From NCBI GenBank assembly GCA_027886175.1, contig JAJNNQ010000002.1:5460001-5524000 (forward strand): DNA of 64,000 nucleotides, in the 5' to 3' direction. Within the stretch, counting starts at the first letter, position 1. The number at the start of each line of letters is the position of its first letter. The notes under the pieces are model-generated. The model did not search any database. It saw only the letters and a program-made list of their open reading frames with translations, and had not been told where the DNA came from. The stretch comes from Phylloscopus collybita. Its lineage: Eukaryota; Chordata; Aves; Passeriformes; Phylloscopidae. A program made the translations under genes and the position numbers. Shown piece after piece: positions 1 through 11,165 of this stretch.

Positions 1-3000
1 TGACATGCTGTGTTTTAGGACAGAGTTCATCTGTTCCACTTTATGGTTCTCAGATACCTGAACCTGAGCTCATCAGTTCTGCTCTCGTTGTAATCCAAGG
101 AGGGAAATGTGTGCTGCTGAGTGCAATTCATACAGGTCTGAAATAGGTCAGGGGAACGACTCCATGGCACTGCCTGTTTCTTTCCATGCACTGAGATCAA
201 GACATGCACTTGAAACTGAGGGAGAAGAGTTTTCTTCAATTCAAATCTGCTTCACAAGCTTGGGCTTAAATCTTCTGGTGGTACATCCAGTCTCTGACAA
301 GGACAGACGTTTGTTAACCCTTCTACAGAAACAGCAGGCTTTTTCTGAGTCCTGAGAGGATCAGGTTAGGACTAAAATCTCTGAAAGCTGTTTACTTCTA
401 GAAGCAGGGAAAGAAACTGAATTTCCTAATGAAATTTCTGGTAATGTTTTCATGCTGCCCTGAATTTTGAGTCGATTCAGACATCCATTTACCAATTACC
501 AGCTGGTGGTAGCACTAAATTGAGTGTAACCGTCACGATCAGATAAACTGTGAGTGTTCCATGCATCCTTTCTTCATTATTCAGTGGTACTTTGTGATGC
601 TGTACTTCAGCTGCCTGATGTAATTTGTGTGAGTGTGAATATCGCATCTTTTCTAAGGCATGGGGTTGATGTGCAGTGTCAGAGCTGAGAAGGTTCATTT
701 CACATTGTTGTTGTTTGTGACAGTACTACTTATGTTTAAAGATCTTCTTTTGATGTCTTTGAAATCATTTTACTCCTGGACTGTAGCTATTCTTGGGTCC
801 TTCCGTATTTGTGTTCCATGAATCTGTTCTTAATGTTATTTTGCTTATCTTCACTGAGCTGTCAGCATCTCTTCCTTCTAACAAACAGGGCTGCAATGAC
901 TTGCTATATTGTGATTTATCGGGGGCTGGGGACATCAGACAAGGCATTTATTATAGCTCTGGAGTTCAATAATAGGGAGTTCAGACACAGGGATTCAGCC
1001 TTCTTATCCTAAAGGCAACTGTTAGGTCATCAGTGACTGTAATTCCTGCTTCTGGGTCTGCATTTCGTGCCACTCAAAGCAAAGAACAAACTCCTAAATA
1101 GCTTTATGAATTCATTTCATATCATTTGGGATTGCTTTAACCTTTTCCAAACCATGAATTAGAGCTTCTAAGAAGGAGCAGACAGACGAGGAGGAAGAGA
1201 GCAATATGTTAAACTGTGAGCACACTGAAAGAAGATTGGGACTAAATCCTGACCACTCCTTGGGGGGAAGGAGGGCAGGCAGTGGAGCCTGTTCATCAGT
1301 ATTTGTTTGCTGAATGGATGTTAAGATAGGAGGTGCCAAAGGGATACTGTTACCTTGAACCTGATCTTTTGTTTTTATGATAATCTTGATGGGAATGACA
1401 AGATTGAGACAGCCACATGATGGCTTTGCTGCATCCAGCCTTTTGAGCAGCTGGCCTGCTCTTTTGGACATCTCTGGTTTCCTGGGGTATTGATGAGGAA
1501 TGTGACAAGTATTGGCAGGGCTTTGAATGACAATACCCTGCTCAGTTGTCCTTCTCTTGTCCTTCCACAAAGGTGATGTGGTGCCAAGGGTCCTGGTAAA
1601 AAAGCTGTGCCATGGTTCCTGTGGTGTGGGCTGAAGTCCCTGTGTGATCTGTTTGCCATTGGTGTAGCCGGAGGAGAAGTAAAGAACTTGGAAGTCACAA
1701 ACATTACCTTCATATAAAGTTTAAACATATAAAGAGTGCCCAATCCATTGGCCAGAAATTCAGATAATCCCTTTTAGCCAGTCTGAAGCTTCTCTGTGGT
1801 CAGTGTAGCACTTGCTGTTCAGGAGATTCGGACAAGTCCAGCTCGGTGGTGTTTTCATTGGTGCTGTAAAACTGGATGTGGTGCTTCTGTTCCCTGCTCT
1901 CAGCTGCTGTGTGATGGCTGTTACTGTACAGTGCCCATCTATCATTCCAGCCATTCAGCTGCACAGTATCCTGCTATTTGTCTTGCACACTGAAAATTAC
2001 TGTCAGGTGTCCCGTTGTTTCAGCCGGGTTTGCTCCTCTGCAGTGAACAACAGCAATAGTCTTTGACATCAGACATTGTGTGTCAACGCAAAATTTTGAG
2101 GTGCACACCAGGTCCCTCATCAAAAAGTCGTGATTTGACTGGTGAAGGTAAGTGAAACCATTAAGAATGACTCCAAAGAAGCAAAAGGCAGGTGCTGCTA
2201 TCTACAGTTATTTGTACCTTTCTACCTGCTCTTCAAGACACATCATGGATTATGAGGTTAAAAAGGGCAGGCTCATAGCAGAGAACACATTCTGTGTCAC
2301 AGGAATGACACACTCCGCTTACATGTGGGTTGACTTTTTAAAAAAGAATTGTGCAAGGTGACTAAGTTTTGACGGTCTTCGGTGGGGGAGTGAAAGCAGA
2401 GGACTTGCTGTAGGAAGTACAGAGGGTCAGTGATGGTGGTAAAGTATCAAAGTACCCTCTCCAATCCCAGACCAGAGCATTTTCCTTGTTCACACACAGA
2501 GCTGTCAATATTCTCTTGCTCTGGGCTGCCATTTTCCTAGGACATTACTCTGAGGATAGCCTTCTAATTAAATTGTTTACTGACAAGTGATTTGCTGGGT
2601 TACCTACACTGTGTCTTTCTGCTGTAATGATTAGGAGTGCTGGGCATATCACAGGACCTTTAGGGTTTTTGCAGGAAAAGTTTCCGTATGAACACACGAG
2701 GGAAAATGCAGCAGCTCAGTCTGTGCTGACCTTTCCTGAATCAACATGACAGAAGTAACATGAAGCAGCTCAACTGTTGGTTCTTTTGGACTGTAGTGTT
2801 ACTTTTCAGGACAGCACCATTTCCTACACCAGGAAATCCATCACATGGGTTTCCCATGTGCTCTAATAGTGTCTTTTGAATGTGTAGAGTAGCTATGGGA
2901 TGTCAGTGGCTGAAGCAGACTGGGTGCTTTCATGGGTGAATGCTCCTGAATAATGTTCATTTTTTTGTTCGTTTGTTGTCCACTTTAGAGAAAAGTTTGT

Positions 3001-5699
3001 GAGACACCAGCCTGCATGCAGAGGCAAATGTCTCTTACCTCCTTGGCTGGGAAGGGTCTTGGCAATAGATGTTCTGGCAGCAAGGCCTGGGATGTTTGGG
3101 GAGGAGTCACTGGAAAGCATGCACTGTGGAGAAGGCAGCAGCCAGGATCAATCAATTTGTTTTCTCCAATCTAAAAATAGAAGAGTAACAACAGTGGCTG
3201 AAAATAGGATGTCCTGTCCCTCACTGGTTTTGGGAAGGGTGTTTCAATTTATCCTCTTGCTTGAGAGCACAGCATAATTCTGTTAGTCAAGCTGTTATAA
3301 TAGTCAGGTGTAACAACAAGGGCTTTCTTAGGGAGTCAAAATCAGTGTTAATTCACTCCAGATGGCTGCATTAGTCTGGATTGTGTTGACTTTTGAAGAC
3401 AAAGGGTTGTGGGGCACAGAGGGATGGGGAGGAGGGTTGTACTGACATTTAATTTAAAGCCCATGGCGCCTGATACTGTTTTGGTTGCATGCTTTGCTCC
3501 ACAGGTCCACATGCCTGCTGGGTCAAATTCTGTGCCCATCTTCTTTTGGGGATTGCTAGGTTCATCACAGCACTGTGTCCTGCTGATTGCTGCAGTACTT
3601 CTGGTGGTCCTAAGCCAAGAACCTGAGCTGCTGTGCAGGTTCATAATGTGGGAGAAGATAACACTGATTTATCCTGTGGGATCCATAGGGAAAGTATGTT
3701 TATTGCTCAGTAATTTTCTCTCGGGAAGTTGCTAGAAGTTCAAGTGCTTTTAAAAAGTTGATTTACTCGTTGTTGTGCTTAGCTTGGATAAGAAGGAAAA
3801 CATTGGTTTTTGATGAAAAAAAGTTTGTATGAAGTATTTCCCAACAGCCATCCACCACTACCATCATGAACAGTCTGCATTAACCTGTTGGCTCCTGCTT
3901 TCTAGTCAGTTTTAAATCCTACTTGTAGTGTTAGGATCCTGTCATTACACTTGATAATTAAAAAAAAATTCCAAGCTTTTGGCCAGTTCGTTGCATGAAG
4001 TTTTAACTGATGCAAATTTAGTATTCCTCACCTAACATTTGTGTATGCAAATGGAATTGCACCACTGCAGTTAGCCTACAAGGTGCAAAGTCATAGATAT
4101 TGAACAGCAATTTCCTTCATTACTCTGATTTTTGTGTAAGTAAAGTGCTTCTGGTAAATTGCCAACCATTTTTTTTCCCAAAGTCATTTCTATTTAATGT
4201 ATCACAGTACTTAATTCTGCTATAGCTCTGCCTGAGTTGAATTAGGAATCACTATATGCTGTAACAATTTCCTTTGGAAGGATGCTTTAGTGATACTTCT
4301 CAGAAGAGTGAAATGTCCAGGGATGCATAGATACACTTTTTCAGGGAGTTTGACGATGGTAAAAAAAGCTGTCATACACCTCAGGGATCTTTGCTGAAAT
4401 TTAACTGGGGCACTTGATGGAAGTGTGGAGGCAGCATGAAGTCCTGGACTAGGTTTGCTGTCTCCGTTACAGAAGTGAGTGGGAATCAGCAGAGCAGAGC
4501 TTTCAGTAAGTGTCGATAATTGGGAAACTGATGGACAGATGTTGCCATTTTTATGTGCCTTTGTACAGTCAAAATATGTGACTCATCAGTCCTAGCAGGA
4601 TCCCCAACTCTCAGTAATGATTCCACCTGTCACTGTCCAGTGCTCCCTGTCCCATTAGAGATCAAATACAGGATATAATGTTCATTAGTGGTTTAAACTG
4701 AATCTGGAGGGCTGCTTGGTCATCATCTTCTAATTTTGTCATCTTCAACAGAGCACAGTTTAGGAGCAGTGGTGGGATAGGAGGATTCAGTATCTGAGGG
4801 GTTCTTGCAGGTTGTCTGGGACAGAATCCTGAACCTGGCAGCTGTTAATTAGCAGCTTCTGGCCAGTGCAACCAGGAAGAGCTGGAACACAACCCAATTT
4901 TTGATGCATAGCTACAGTTCACATCTCATTTAGGTCACATATACAGTAACACTCTGTGTATAGAAATGCTACAGGGCATGTAGCTCACTGCACCTTTTCC
5001 CAGTCACAGGAATGACTGCATAGCTGTTGTCTTCTGTAATTAACATTTATGTCTTTGGTTAGAACACATCTAGTAAGAAAACCCTTCAGTAAAAGGTTAG
5101 AGGTAGCAGGGTGGTGTGTTGTGCTTTTTTTCAGAAAACTGTGTTTAGAAAAATTCAGCATTCTAAGGCCAAGACATTTTGCGGTGAGCAGCACCAAATG
5201 AGCAGGGAGAAATAGCTCAGTACATCTGTAGAACAACATGTTTTAGTTCTGCCTGCATGTACCAGCCAACAGCTCTTAGTTACACCTGCCCTGGAGTCTG
5301 TCAGTTTTACTACAGACAGAAATTGCTGTTGTCTGTGTTGAACAGTCTCTGTTGCTGTGTGCTTACAGTCACAGTGTGCTGCTTGTCCCTCACAAACCAC
5401 ACTCACCTAACACCTCATCAGCATCCAGGCCTCGGGCCAAGGGGCCTTCTTATCTCAAGAAAGATCTCCATTACCATCAGAATTGTGCTGTACCTTCTAG
5501 GATCCCCTCTGGCTTTTAATTTTGAGAAAGCTACTGAGTGGCAAGAGCTTCCTATTTTCTTTGCTGGGCTGTACAGAAAAGGAGTGGGAGGGAAAAAACA
5601 GGGAGTGTGAATTTATGTAAGGTAGTTTTTAATTTCTTGCTTTTTTGTAAGTTTGATTTTTTTTTTTTCATAGTTGGATACTCAGAAAGGACACCTGAC
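1..5699. other. Unannotated unique DNA
   Basis: No recognisable gene, RNA or repeat family was found here. Open frames are all under about 155 codons, occur on both strands and overlap one another, and none carries a family motif I know. Short homopolymers are present, such as A runs near 3961 and T runs near 4170 and 5660. It is probably intergenic or intronic. Regulatory elements cannot be excluded. Confidence 0.6.
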
Positions 5700-5890
5700 C
5701 ATAGCATGAATGGAATGGTTTGGGCTGGCACTTTTAAAGGTCATTTAGTCCAAGCCCCCTGCATGGGTAGGGACATCTTCCATAGATGGGTTTGCCCTTC
5801 TAGGGTGCTTGACTTGACAGCCTCCCATGTGGATTTGATGCAGTAAAAGGAGACTATGCTGAATAACCAGATCCAACCCAGATTTTCGGA
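5700..5890 (-). mobile_element. CR1: CR1 LINE 3'-end fragment, minus strand
   Basis: The plus strand reads as the reverse complement of a CR1 3' end. It opens with 'atagcatgaatggaatgg', followed by a 'tttgggctgg' block, 'tttaaaggtcatttagtcca', and a 'gggtagggacatcttcca' block. These match the order of blocks in the CR1 3' untranslated region. The far boundary is soft: after about 5830 only weak resemblance remains ('ccagatccaaccc' near 5867). CR1 copies are normally 5'-truncated retrotransposition products, and this one is non-functional. Confidence 0.85.
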
Positions 5891-8800
5891 AGACACTGTG
5901 AGTAAAGCAGAGATATTCAGGAAAGCCTTCTCGTGTATTTGAATGTCTTACAACAGCCATATTGCTTTCAAAATATTTTTTTTTACCTATTTCTTTTCTC
6001 ATCTAGAAGTCCTGCCCTAGATGACAATTGTGATGGGCTTAATTTTGTAATAGAAATACTTGATGTAGCACTGTTTGGCTGTCACTGCAGCACAGTGGTT
6101 TACCCAGTTGCCCAGATGCTCATTCATAGATCACTGTGTGAATTAAAATAAACTATCAGCCAGCCTTGGTTTGTTAGTTACAGAAAAGGAATTAAGGTAC
6201 TAATTGGAAATGGAGTGCATAAATTTGACTGGCATGGGTAGGAAATGCCTGAGGAAGCTGGCAGTTCTGTCTCTGCAATCTTGCTCCTCAGAAATTCTAA
6301 TTAGAGATAGCAATTGGGTCCTTTGAATTTTTTTTTTTCCATGTGCACTCTAAGCAACATGAAACCAATTAACTTCCTCATTGCATTGATACATTACTTT
6401 ATGTATGGGACACAGTGATAGAAGACATTTCCATTTGAATCCTTGCCTTTTGGCCTTTAACAGAAGATCAGATAGTTGCAATTTATTGGACAATTACAGA
6501 TTTGGTAGGAACGCAATTTTTTTAATCTTTTTTCTACCAGAAAGGAAACCCTAGACCTTTCTACTTCTAGAAACTTCTTTTGCACAAAACTTCTGATTTC
6601 TCAGCAATTTTCAAAAACCTGATAAGGATGCACATTAATTAAGTTTAGATGAAGGAAACTTCTTTGCAGTTAATCTTTAAGTCTGACTTCTGTTCTGTAC
6701 AAAAAGCTCTCCTTGGCTGGGAGTAGGTTTTTAACCAGGATTTTGTTTGGAGGCAAGGCCTGAATGTGGGCACTGCACATGTTCACACACAGGATGAGCT
6801 ATTAACTAAAAGTAAGTGTCTTGATCCAGCTTGGGATGATTAATCAATTCAGCTTTTCTGTTCTGACTTTCTTCTGTTTAGGTAGGACTTATTTCTGAAG
6901 GAAAGTTGTGTAAAGCCAGAAATTAAAGTTTTATGGTGATTCCAATTACGTTCCCCTAGTGAAGAGAAATACTGAACTGAGGCTGGTGGGGCTTTGGGAA
7001 GAGGCAGGAAAAGATCTGTCTCAAGGTATTTACTCCAAGCCTTACTTCCACTTACTTTCTTTATTCTTTTTCTTCAAGGCTCATAAATCAGGAACAACCA
7101 TGATGATTTCTGTGAAGCAGTGTCTGTTTGGGGAAACTCAGCAAAGGGTACAAACTGGCAGAGACTGGAGTACCTGGCATTGCCTAAATGTGGATTTATG
7201 GTGTTAGAGACCTGCAGTCACTCCCCATCATGGCCTCACATGGTGCTGCCTGTGCTCCATGATGCAGAAGGAGGAAGAGGCTTCCTGCTGCCATTGCTGG
7301 ACCTTTCCCAGTTGTCACAGCTCTGTCCAGCTCTGACAGACATCCAGACCCAGCTGTCTGTTCAGACATCACCCCCAGACAGATGCAGCTGACTGAGAAA
7401 CCATTTGCTCTCTATTGCTCAATAAAGCAGTGCAGGGCAGCTGTACTTTATTTTCTGCATAAGCTGTGCTGAGGTCCATGGCGCTGAATTAAAGCCCAGC
7501 ATGAGCCTTCAGCATTTGCAGCAGCGTGGTCCAACCTTTGCCAGGGCTGGGTGTGGGGAGTGTGGTCCCATCCCTGTGGTCTCCAGGGATGTGACCTTCT
7601 TTGCCCTCTGTAAAATCAATTATTTTCATCTCCTCCATCTCCTCCCTCACCTCCCCTGTCCCTCCAGCAGCCACTGCAACCACTGTGTGGTACCAGCTTC
7701 CTACCTGAGGACAGGGAGAAGAAAGTGGGGAAGGTGGGATGGCTGCTGCTGCCTAACACACTGTGCCAGGGCTGTTGCTGCTGGGCACATGGGTGTTGAA
7801 AAACCAGAGACAGTAACTCAGGTGCTGCCAGGTGCATTTCAAGAGATCCTGCCTGCAGTGGTTTCGAGGAAATTGAGCATTTCGGTTCTCCTGTCTCCTC
7901 CTGGTGAACCTGCAGAGCAAAACCAGCTGCATCACATAGATTGGCAAAACAATATTGAGAGCTGATTTTTTTTTTGTGATATTCTGAGAGTTGCAAGAAT
8001 GTTACAAACTTAAAAACTCTAAAAAGCTCTATTTAAAAACTTCTTTTAAAGCCAGGTTGGATTTAACATTAAGGAGAATAAAAGTCCCGGGAAACTGAAC
8101 TTAATTTCTTATTGATTTGTATTTATTGTTGTTCTCAATCCTATGGGAGTGATGAGAAGTGGATTTTCATACTGCATATACTGTACTGCAAAACTTTTCT
8201 GTAAATCCAGCTTGCATATGTGCAGCCTTGCTCAGTGGTGCAAGAAATAGTTCTGTGGTACTGAACACTATTTGATGAGCTAGAGGGAGCTCTTAGACAA
8301 AGATATGTGCTATTTCAGCCTTGATTTTTCTCTTCAAAACAGTAATTTTAATATCATCAACCTGTCATAAATACGGTTTTCCAAACTTATGACAACACTT
8401 AAAGACTTGGAATAGGTTTTCTGAGTAAGAAATCGAGCTTTGTTGACCTCGTTTGCCTGTCCGACCTCCAGAAAAAATTTAGGCACCCTGAGAGAGGAAT
8501 ATTTCAGTTTCCTTTACAATGACTTCCTGCTACAGTGGAAAGGCAAATATCTGCTTAAAAAAAAAAATAAATCCCATTTTTAATTCTGAAATCAGCAGAG
8601 CTGTATGTAAAAGGTGTTTTCCAGTGTGAAGCACATTTGCTCATGGGACACTCCTGAGCTCAAGTTCCTGCTCCTTAACAGCCTGACCCAAAGCTTTTTG
8701 CCCTCTGTGGGATGACACTCATTGACTTCAACATTTGACCCCAATTATTTCCTGTTGGAGCTGTGGTTTCACACAGGAAGAATTCCGTTGTCTTGAAGAG

Positions 8801-9828
8801 TTTGTGAAAGCTCTGTAGGTTCTCCCTGCTCTCATGTCTGGGTTTGGTAAAAAGGTTTTGGTGCTTCATGAATCTTGAACTATCACTTTCCCATGTTCAG
8901 ATTACCTTTCAATACTTAGTGAAATAAACCCTCCAGGATCTCACAAGCCCAGCAGTGCTGCTTTGCTCAGTTTACAGGTGGAAGAACTGAGGTGCAGTGT
9001 GAGCCAACTGTGTCCATGGAAACGTGGGGTTTCTGTAGCAAAGCCACTGAGCCCCCAAATCTTCCTGTGTTCCTGCCTTTGCTGTGTGGCTTGGATTGCA
9101 GGCTTTTAGATGTTTGCACATATATCAAGACTAAACTTGCAACCCTTCTTCTACCTTCTGATCAAGAATTTTGCTGTTTTATTTCTGAATATCAGTACTT
9201 CCATGAAATTCAAACTCCCTGACTGGCCCATACCTCCATGTCCAGTTTGTTGAACCAGAGCAATAGTGAGATGACTCAGCTTGGTGTGATGGGTTCATAC
9301 CTGTGCCTCTTTTACAGAGAGCTGCTACTCAGGTACAAAAATGTTATCTCTTGAACCTGGACTGTTGGCATTTGTAATTCAGGGCAGGATACATTTTTAT
9401 GTGTGCAGATAGTGGAGAACAAGTCTCAAAGATTCCTGCACAAAAGCAGCACTAAAGTCAAGTGGAGCATGGAGTCCTTTTCAGTACAGATGAAATCAAT
9501 GGCTCTTTCAGCTCCAGCTGCCACAAGTGATGTCCCAGCCAGGTCTGTCAGTGCAGGGAGCTGGTGATGCTGGGAAGACTTTCACAGACAGAGGGTTAGG
9601 TCAAGTGTCTGGTTTTGTACTTGGAGGTCAGGAAGAACTGCCTGTTGTAACTTCACCATTGTCATGAGCTTTCTTTCCCAGGAAACAATTTGTTCTGGGC
9701 TGGACAAAACATAATTTCTAGGTTTCCATTTCAAAATAAACACATTCAGGGTGAAAAGTAAGGAGAAAAACCCCCACAATAAATAATTTAAAAATATTTG
9801 AAACCCTTGAAAACTGCCTTATTTTTGC
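5891..9828. other. Unannotated unique DNA
   Basis: No gene or repeat family is recognised. The stretch 7200-7960 is somewhat richer in G and C and holds overlapping open frames on both strands of up to 154 codons. They lack motifs and are most simply chance frames. The rest is AT-rich unique sequence. Confidence 0.55.
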
Positions 9829-10183
9829 ATTCCAGGATGCTTCAAATAAACTCCGTTCACCACCACTCCCTGGGCCTGGCCATCCAGAGAGGTTTTTACC
9901 CAGTGAACAGAACACCCATCCCTGCCATGGGAAGCCAGTTTCTCAAGGAGAAAGTGGGGGAGACAGTGTCAAGGGCTTTACTATAGTCCAGGTAGACATC
10001 CACAGCTTGTCCCTTTCTCTCTAAATGGGTCACCTTGTCACAGAAGGAGATAAGGTTGGCCAGGCAGGACTTGGCTTTCCTAAACCCCTGCTGGCTGAGC
10101 TTGATCCCTTATTTGTTCTTATGTGCCATGTGATGGCACTCAAGATGATCTTCTCCATGACCTTCCTTGGCACTGAATGTGTA
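9829..10183 (-). mobile_element. CR1: CR1 LINE fragment, part 1 of a split element, minus strand
   Basis: The plus strand matches the complement of the CR1 reverse transcriptase coding region as I know it from avian copies. Blocks in order include 'agccagtttctcaaggag', 'gacagtgtcaagggctttac', 'tgggtcaccttgtcac', 'gaaggagataaggttggcca', 'aaacccctgctggctgag', 'tgatggcactcaagatgatc' and 'tccatgaccttcctt'. It stops where an LTR begins at 10184 and resumes at 10889. The LTR therefore inserted into a pre-existing CR1. The copy is 5'-truncated, frameshifted and inactive. Confidence 0.93.
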
Positions 10184-10888
10184 TGTCTTGGGTTATGGAA
10201 CCAAAAATGTGTATTCTATTTTATCTGTTGAAAGCAGTTGGGGAGATGTTTATCTCTTGTAACTCTGGGGGGCGGGGGGCAGATGCCTTCTGATAATGGG
10301 CCAGCTGTTCAAACCAGGTGGGGCAGTGTTTCTTATCTCTTTCACCACCCATCCTCCCTCCAGGGGATATCTTCTGCTGATGGGCCATTAAAGCTCACTT
10401 AAGGGCACAACATATTCCATTGTGAGATGCTCCACCCAGTGGGGGGAGCCAACCATTCCTACCTGGATAAAAACTGAGATGTAGGAACACAAGATATCTG
10501 GTTCCACCTGATTCCTGGAGGAAGACTGGACCCTTCTCACCATCACTGGACCCTTGTTCTACGGGATCATCTCTGCTCCAACAGAACCACATCTGCCTCT
10601 CCAGGAGGATTTACTTTGGGACTGCTTCTAACACCCTGACTAACAGGGTGTCAGGTTGTAGCTCTGACTCTGTCAGGGTTTCTAGGATTTTTGTTTGCTT
10701 GCTTGTTTGTTTTGCTACTACATTTGTTAATATTCCTAGTAAAGAACTGTTATTCTTATTCCCAAATCTTTGCCTGAAAGCCCTTAATTGCAAAATTATA
10801 ATTTGGCGGGGGTGAGGGGTTTACATTCTCCATTCTAAGGGAAACTCCAGCTTTCCCTGGCAGATACCTGTCTTTCCAAACCAAGAAA
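10184..10888 (+). mobile_element. Solo LTR of an endogenous retrovirus, ERVL-like, copy 1
   Basis: This 705-bp block begins TGTCTTGGGTTATGG and ends CTTTCCAAACCAAGAAA. The ends form the inverted pair TGTCTTGG/CCAAGA(C)A, with one substitution at 10887 compared with the second copy. It aligns along its whole length with the reverse complement of 53418-54163. Promoter-like features on the plus strand are a 'ggataaaaactg' TATA-like block at about 10465 and ATTAAA at 10387. No retroviral genes remain, so it is a solo LTR formed by LTR-LTR recombination. Flanks 'gtgta' and 'gtttt' agree only partly as a 5-bp target duplication. Assignment to ERVL rests on the 5-bp duplication of the sister copy and is an inference. 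Confidence 0.9.
10631..10651 (+). repeat. LTR-internal hairpin, copy 1
   Basis: Arms ACACCCTG (10631-10638) and CAGGGTGT (10644-10651) are perfectly complementary around the 5-nt loop ACTAA. The same hairpin is kept in the second LTR copy at 53673-53695, where the stem is one pair longer. Its position downstream of the TATA-like block places it in the probable R/U5 part of the transcript. It could be a structured RNA element or a processing signal, which is an inference. Confidence 0.7.
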
Positions 10889-11165
10889 GTTTTTCCCTGG
10901 ATCCTCCTTCTGGACCTTCTTGTAGATGAGCATCACATTTTCTGACTTCCAGTCAAGTGGGAAGTTAGCCAGGACTGCTGGTAAATGAGGGAAGGTGTCT
11001 CAGTGAGAACTCCCTGCAGCTCCCTCAGTATCCATGGGTGGATCCCATCTGGCCCCATGGAGCTGTGTGTGTCTTTAGTGGTGTACCAGGTCCCTGAGCT
11101 TTTCCCCTTGGAGTGTGGGGGCTTCATTCTAATCCCCATCCTGGTCTTCAGGGGAGCTTCAGCTT
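10889..11165 (-). mobile_element. CR1: CR1 LINE fragment, part 2 of a split element, minus strand
   Basis: Continuation of the CR1 interrupted by the LTR. Plus-strand blocks 'ccctggatcctccttctgg', 'ccttcttgtagatgagcatc', 'cttccagtcaagtgggaa', 'tagccaggactgctggtaaa', 'gggtggatcccatctggccc' and 'tgtgggggcttcattct' follow the CR1 order directly after part 1. About 20 bases expected from CR1 between the two parts are missing or altered at the LTR junction. The minus strand encodes a degenerate stretch of reverse transcriptase. Confidence 0.93.
10933..11165 (-). pseudogene. CR1 reverse transcriptase fragment
   Basis: An open minus-strand frame here contains 'SSMGPDGIHPWILREL', followed by 'IYQQSWLTSHL'. 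These are hallmark segments near the start of the CR1 reverse transcriptase domain (usual forms resemble 'xSMGPDGIHPRVLREL' and 'IYQQSWLTGEVP'). In a full element this protein copies the CR1 RNA at a nicked target. Here only about 75 codons survive, the frame closes just after the 'SQKM' segment, and the downstream part is interrupted by the LTR. The frame also runs upstream beyond the CR1 match to 11208. It is a dead remnant. Confidence 0.85.

Noticed and set aside
7489..7965. Overlapping frames up to 154 codons on both strands
   Set aside because: GC-richer local composition explains them. No motif or splice structure was seen.
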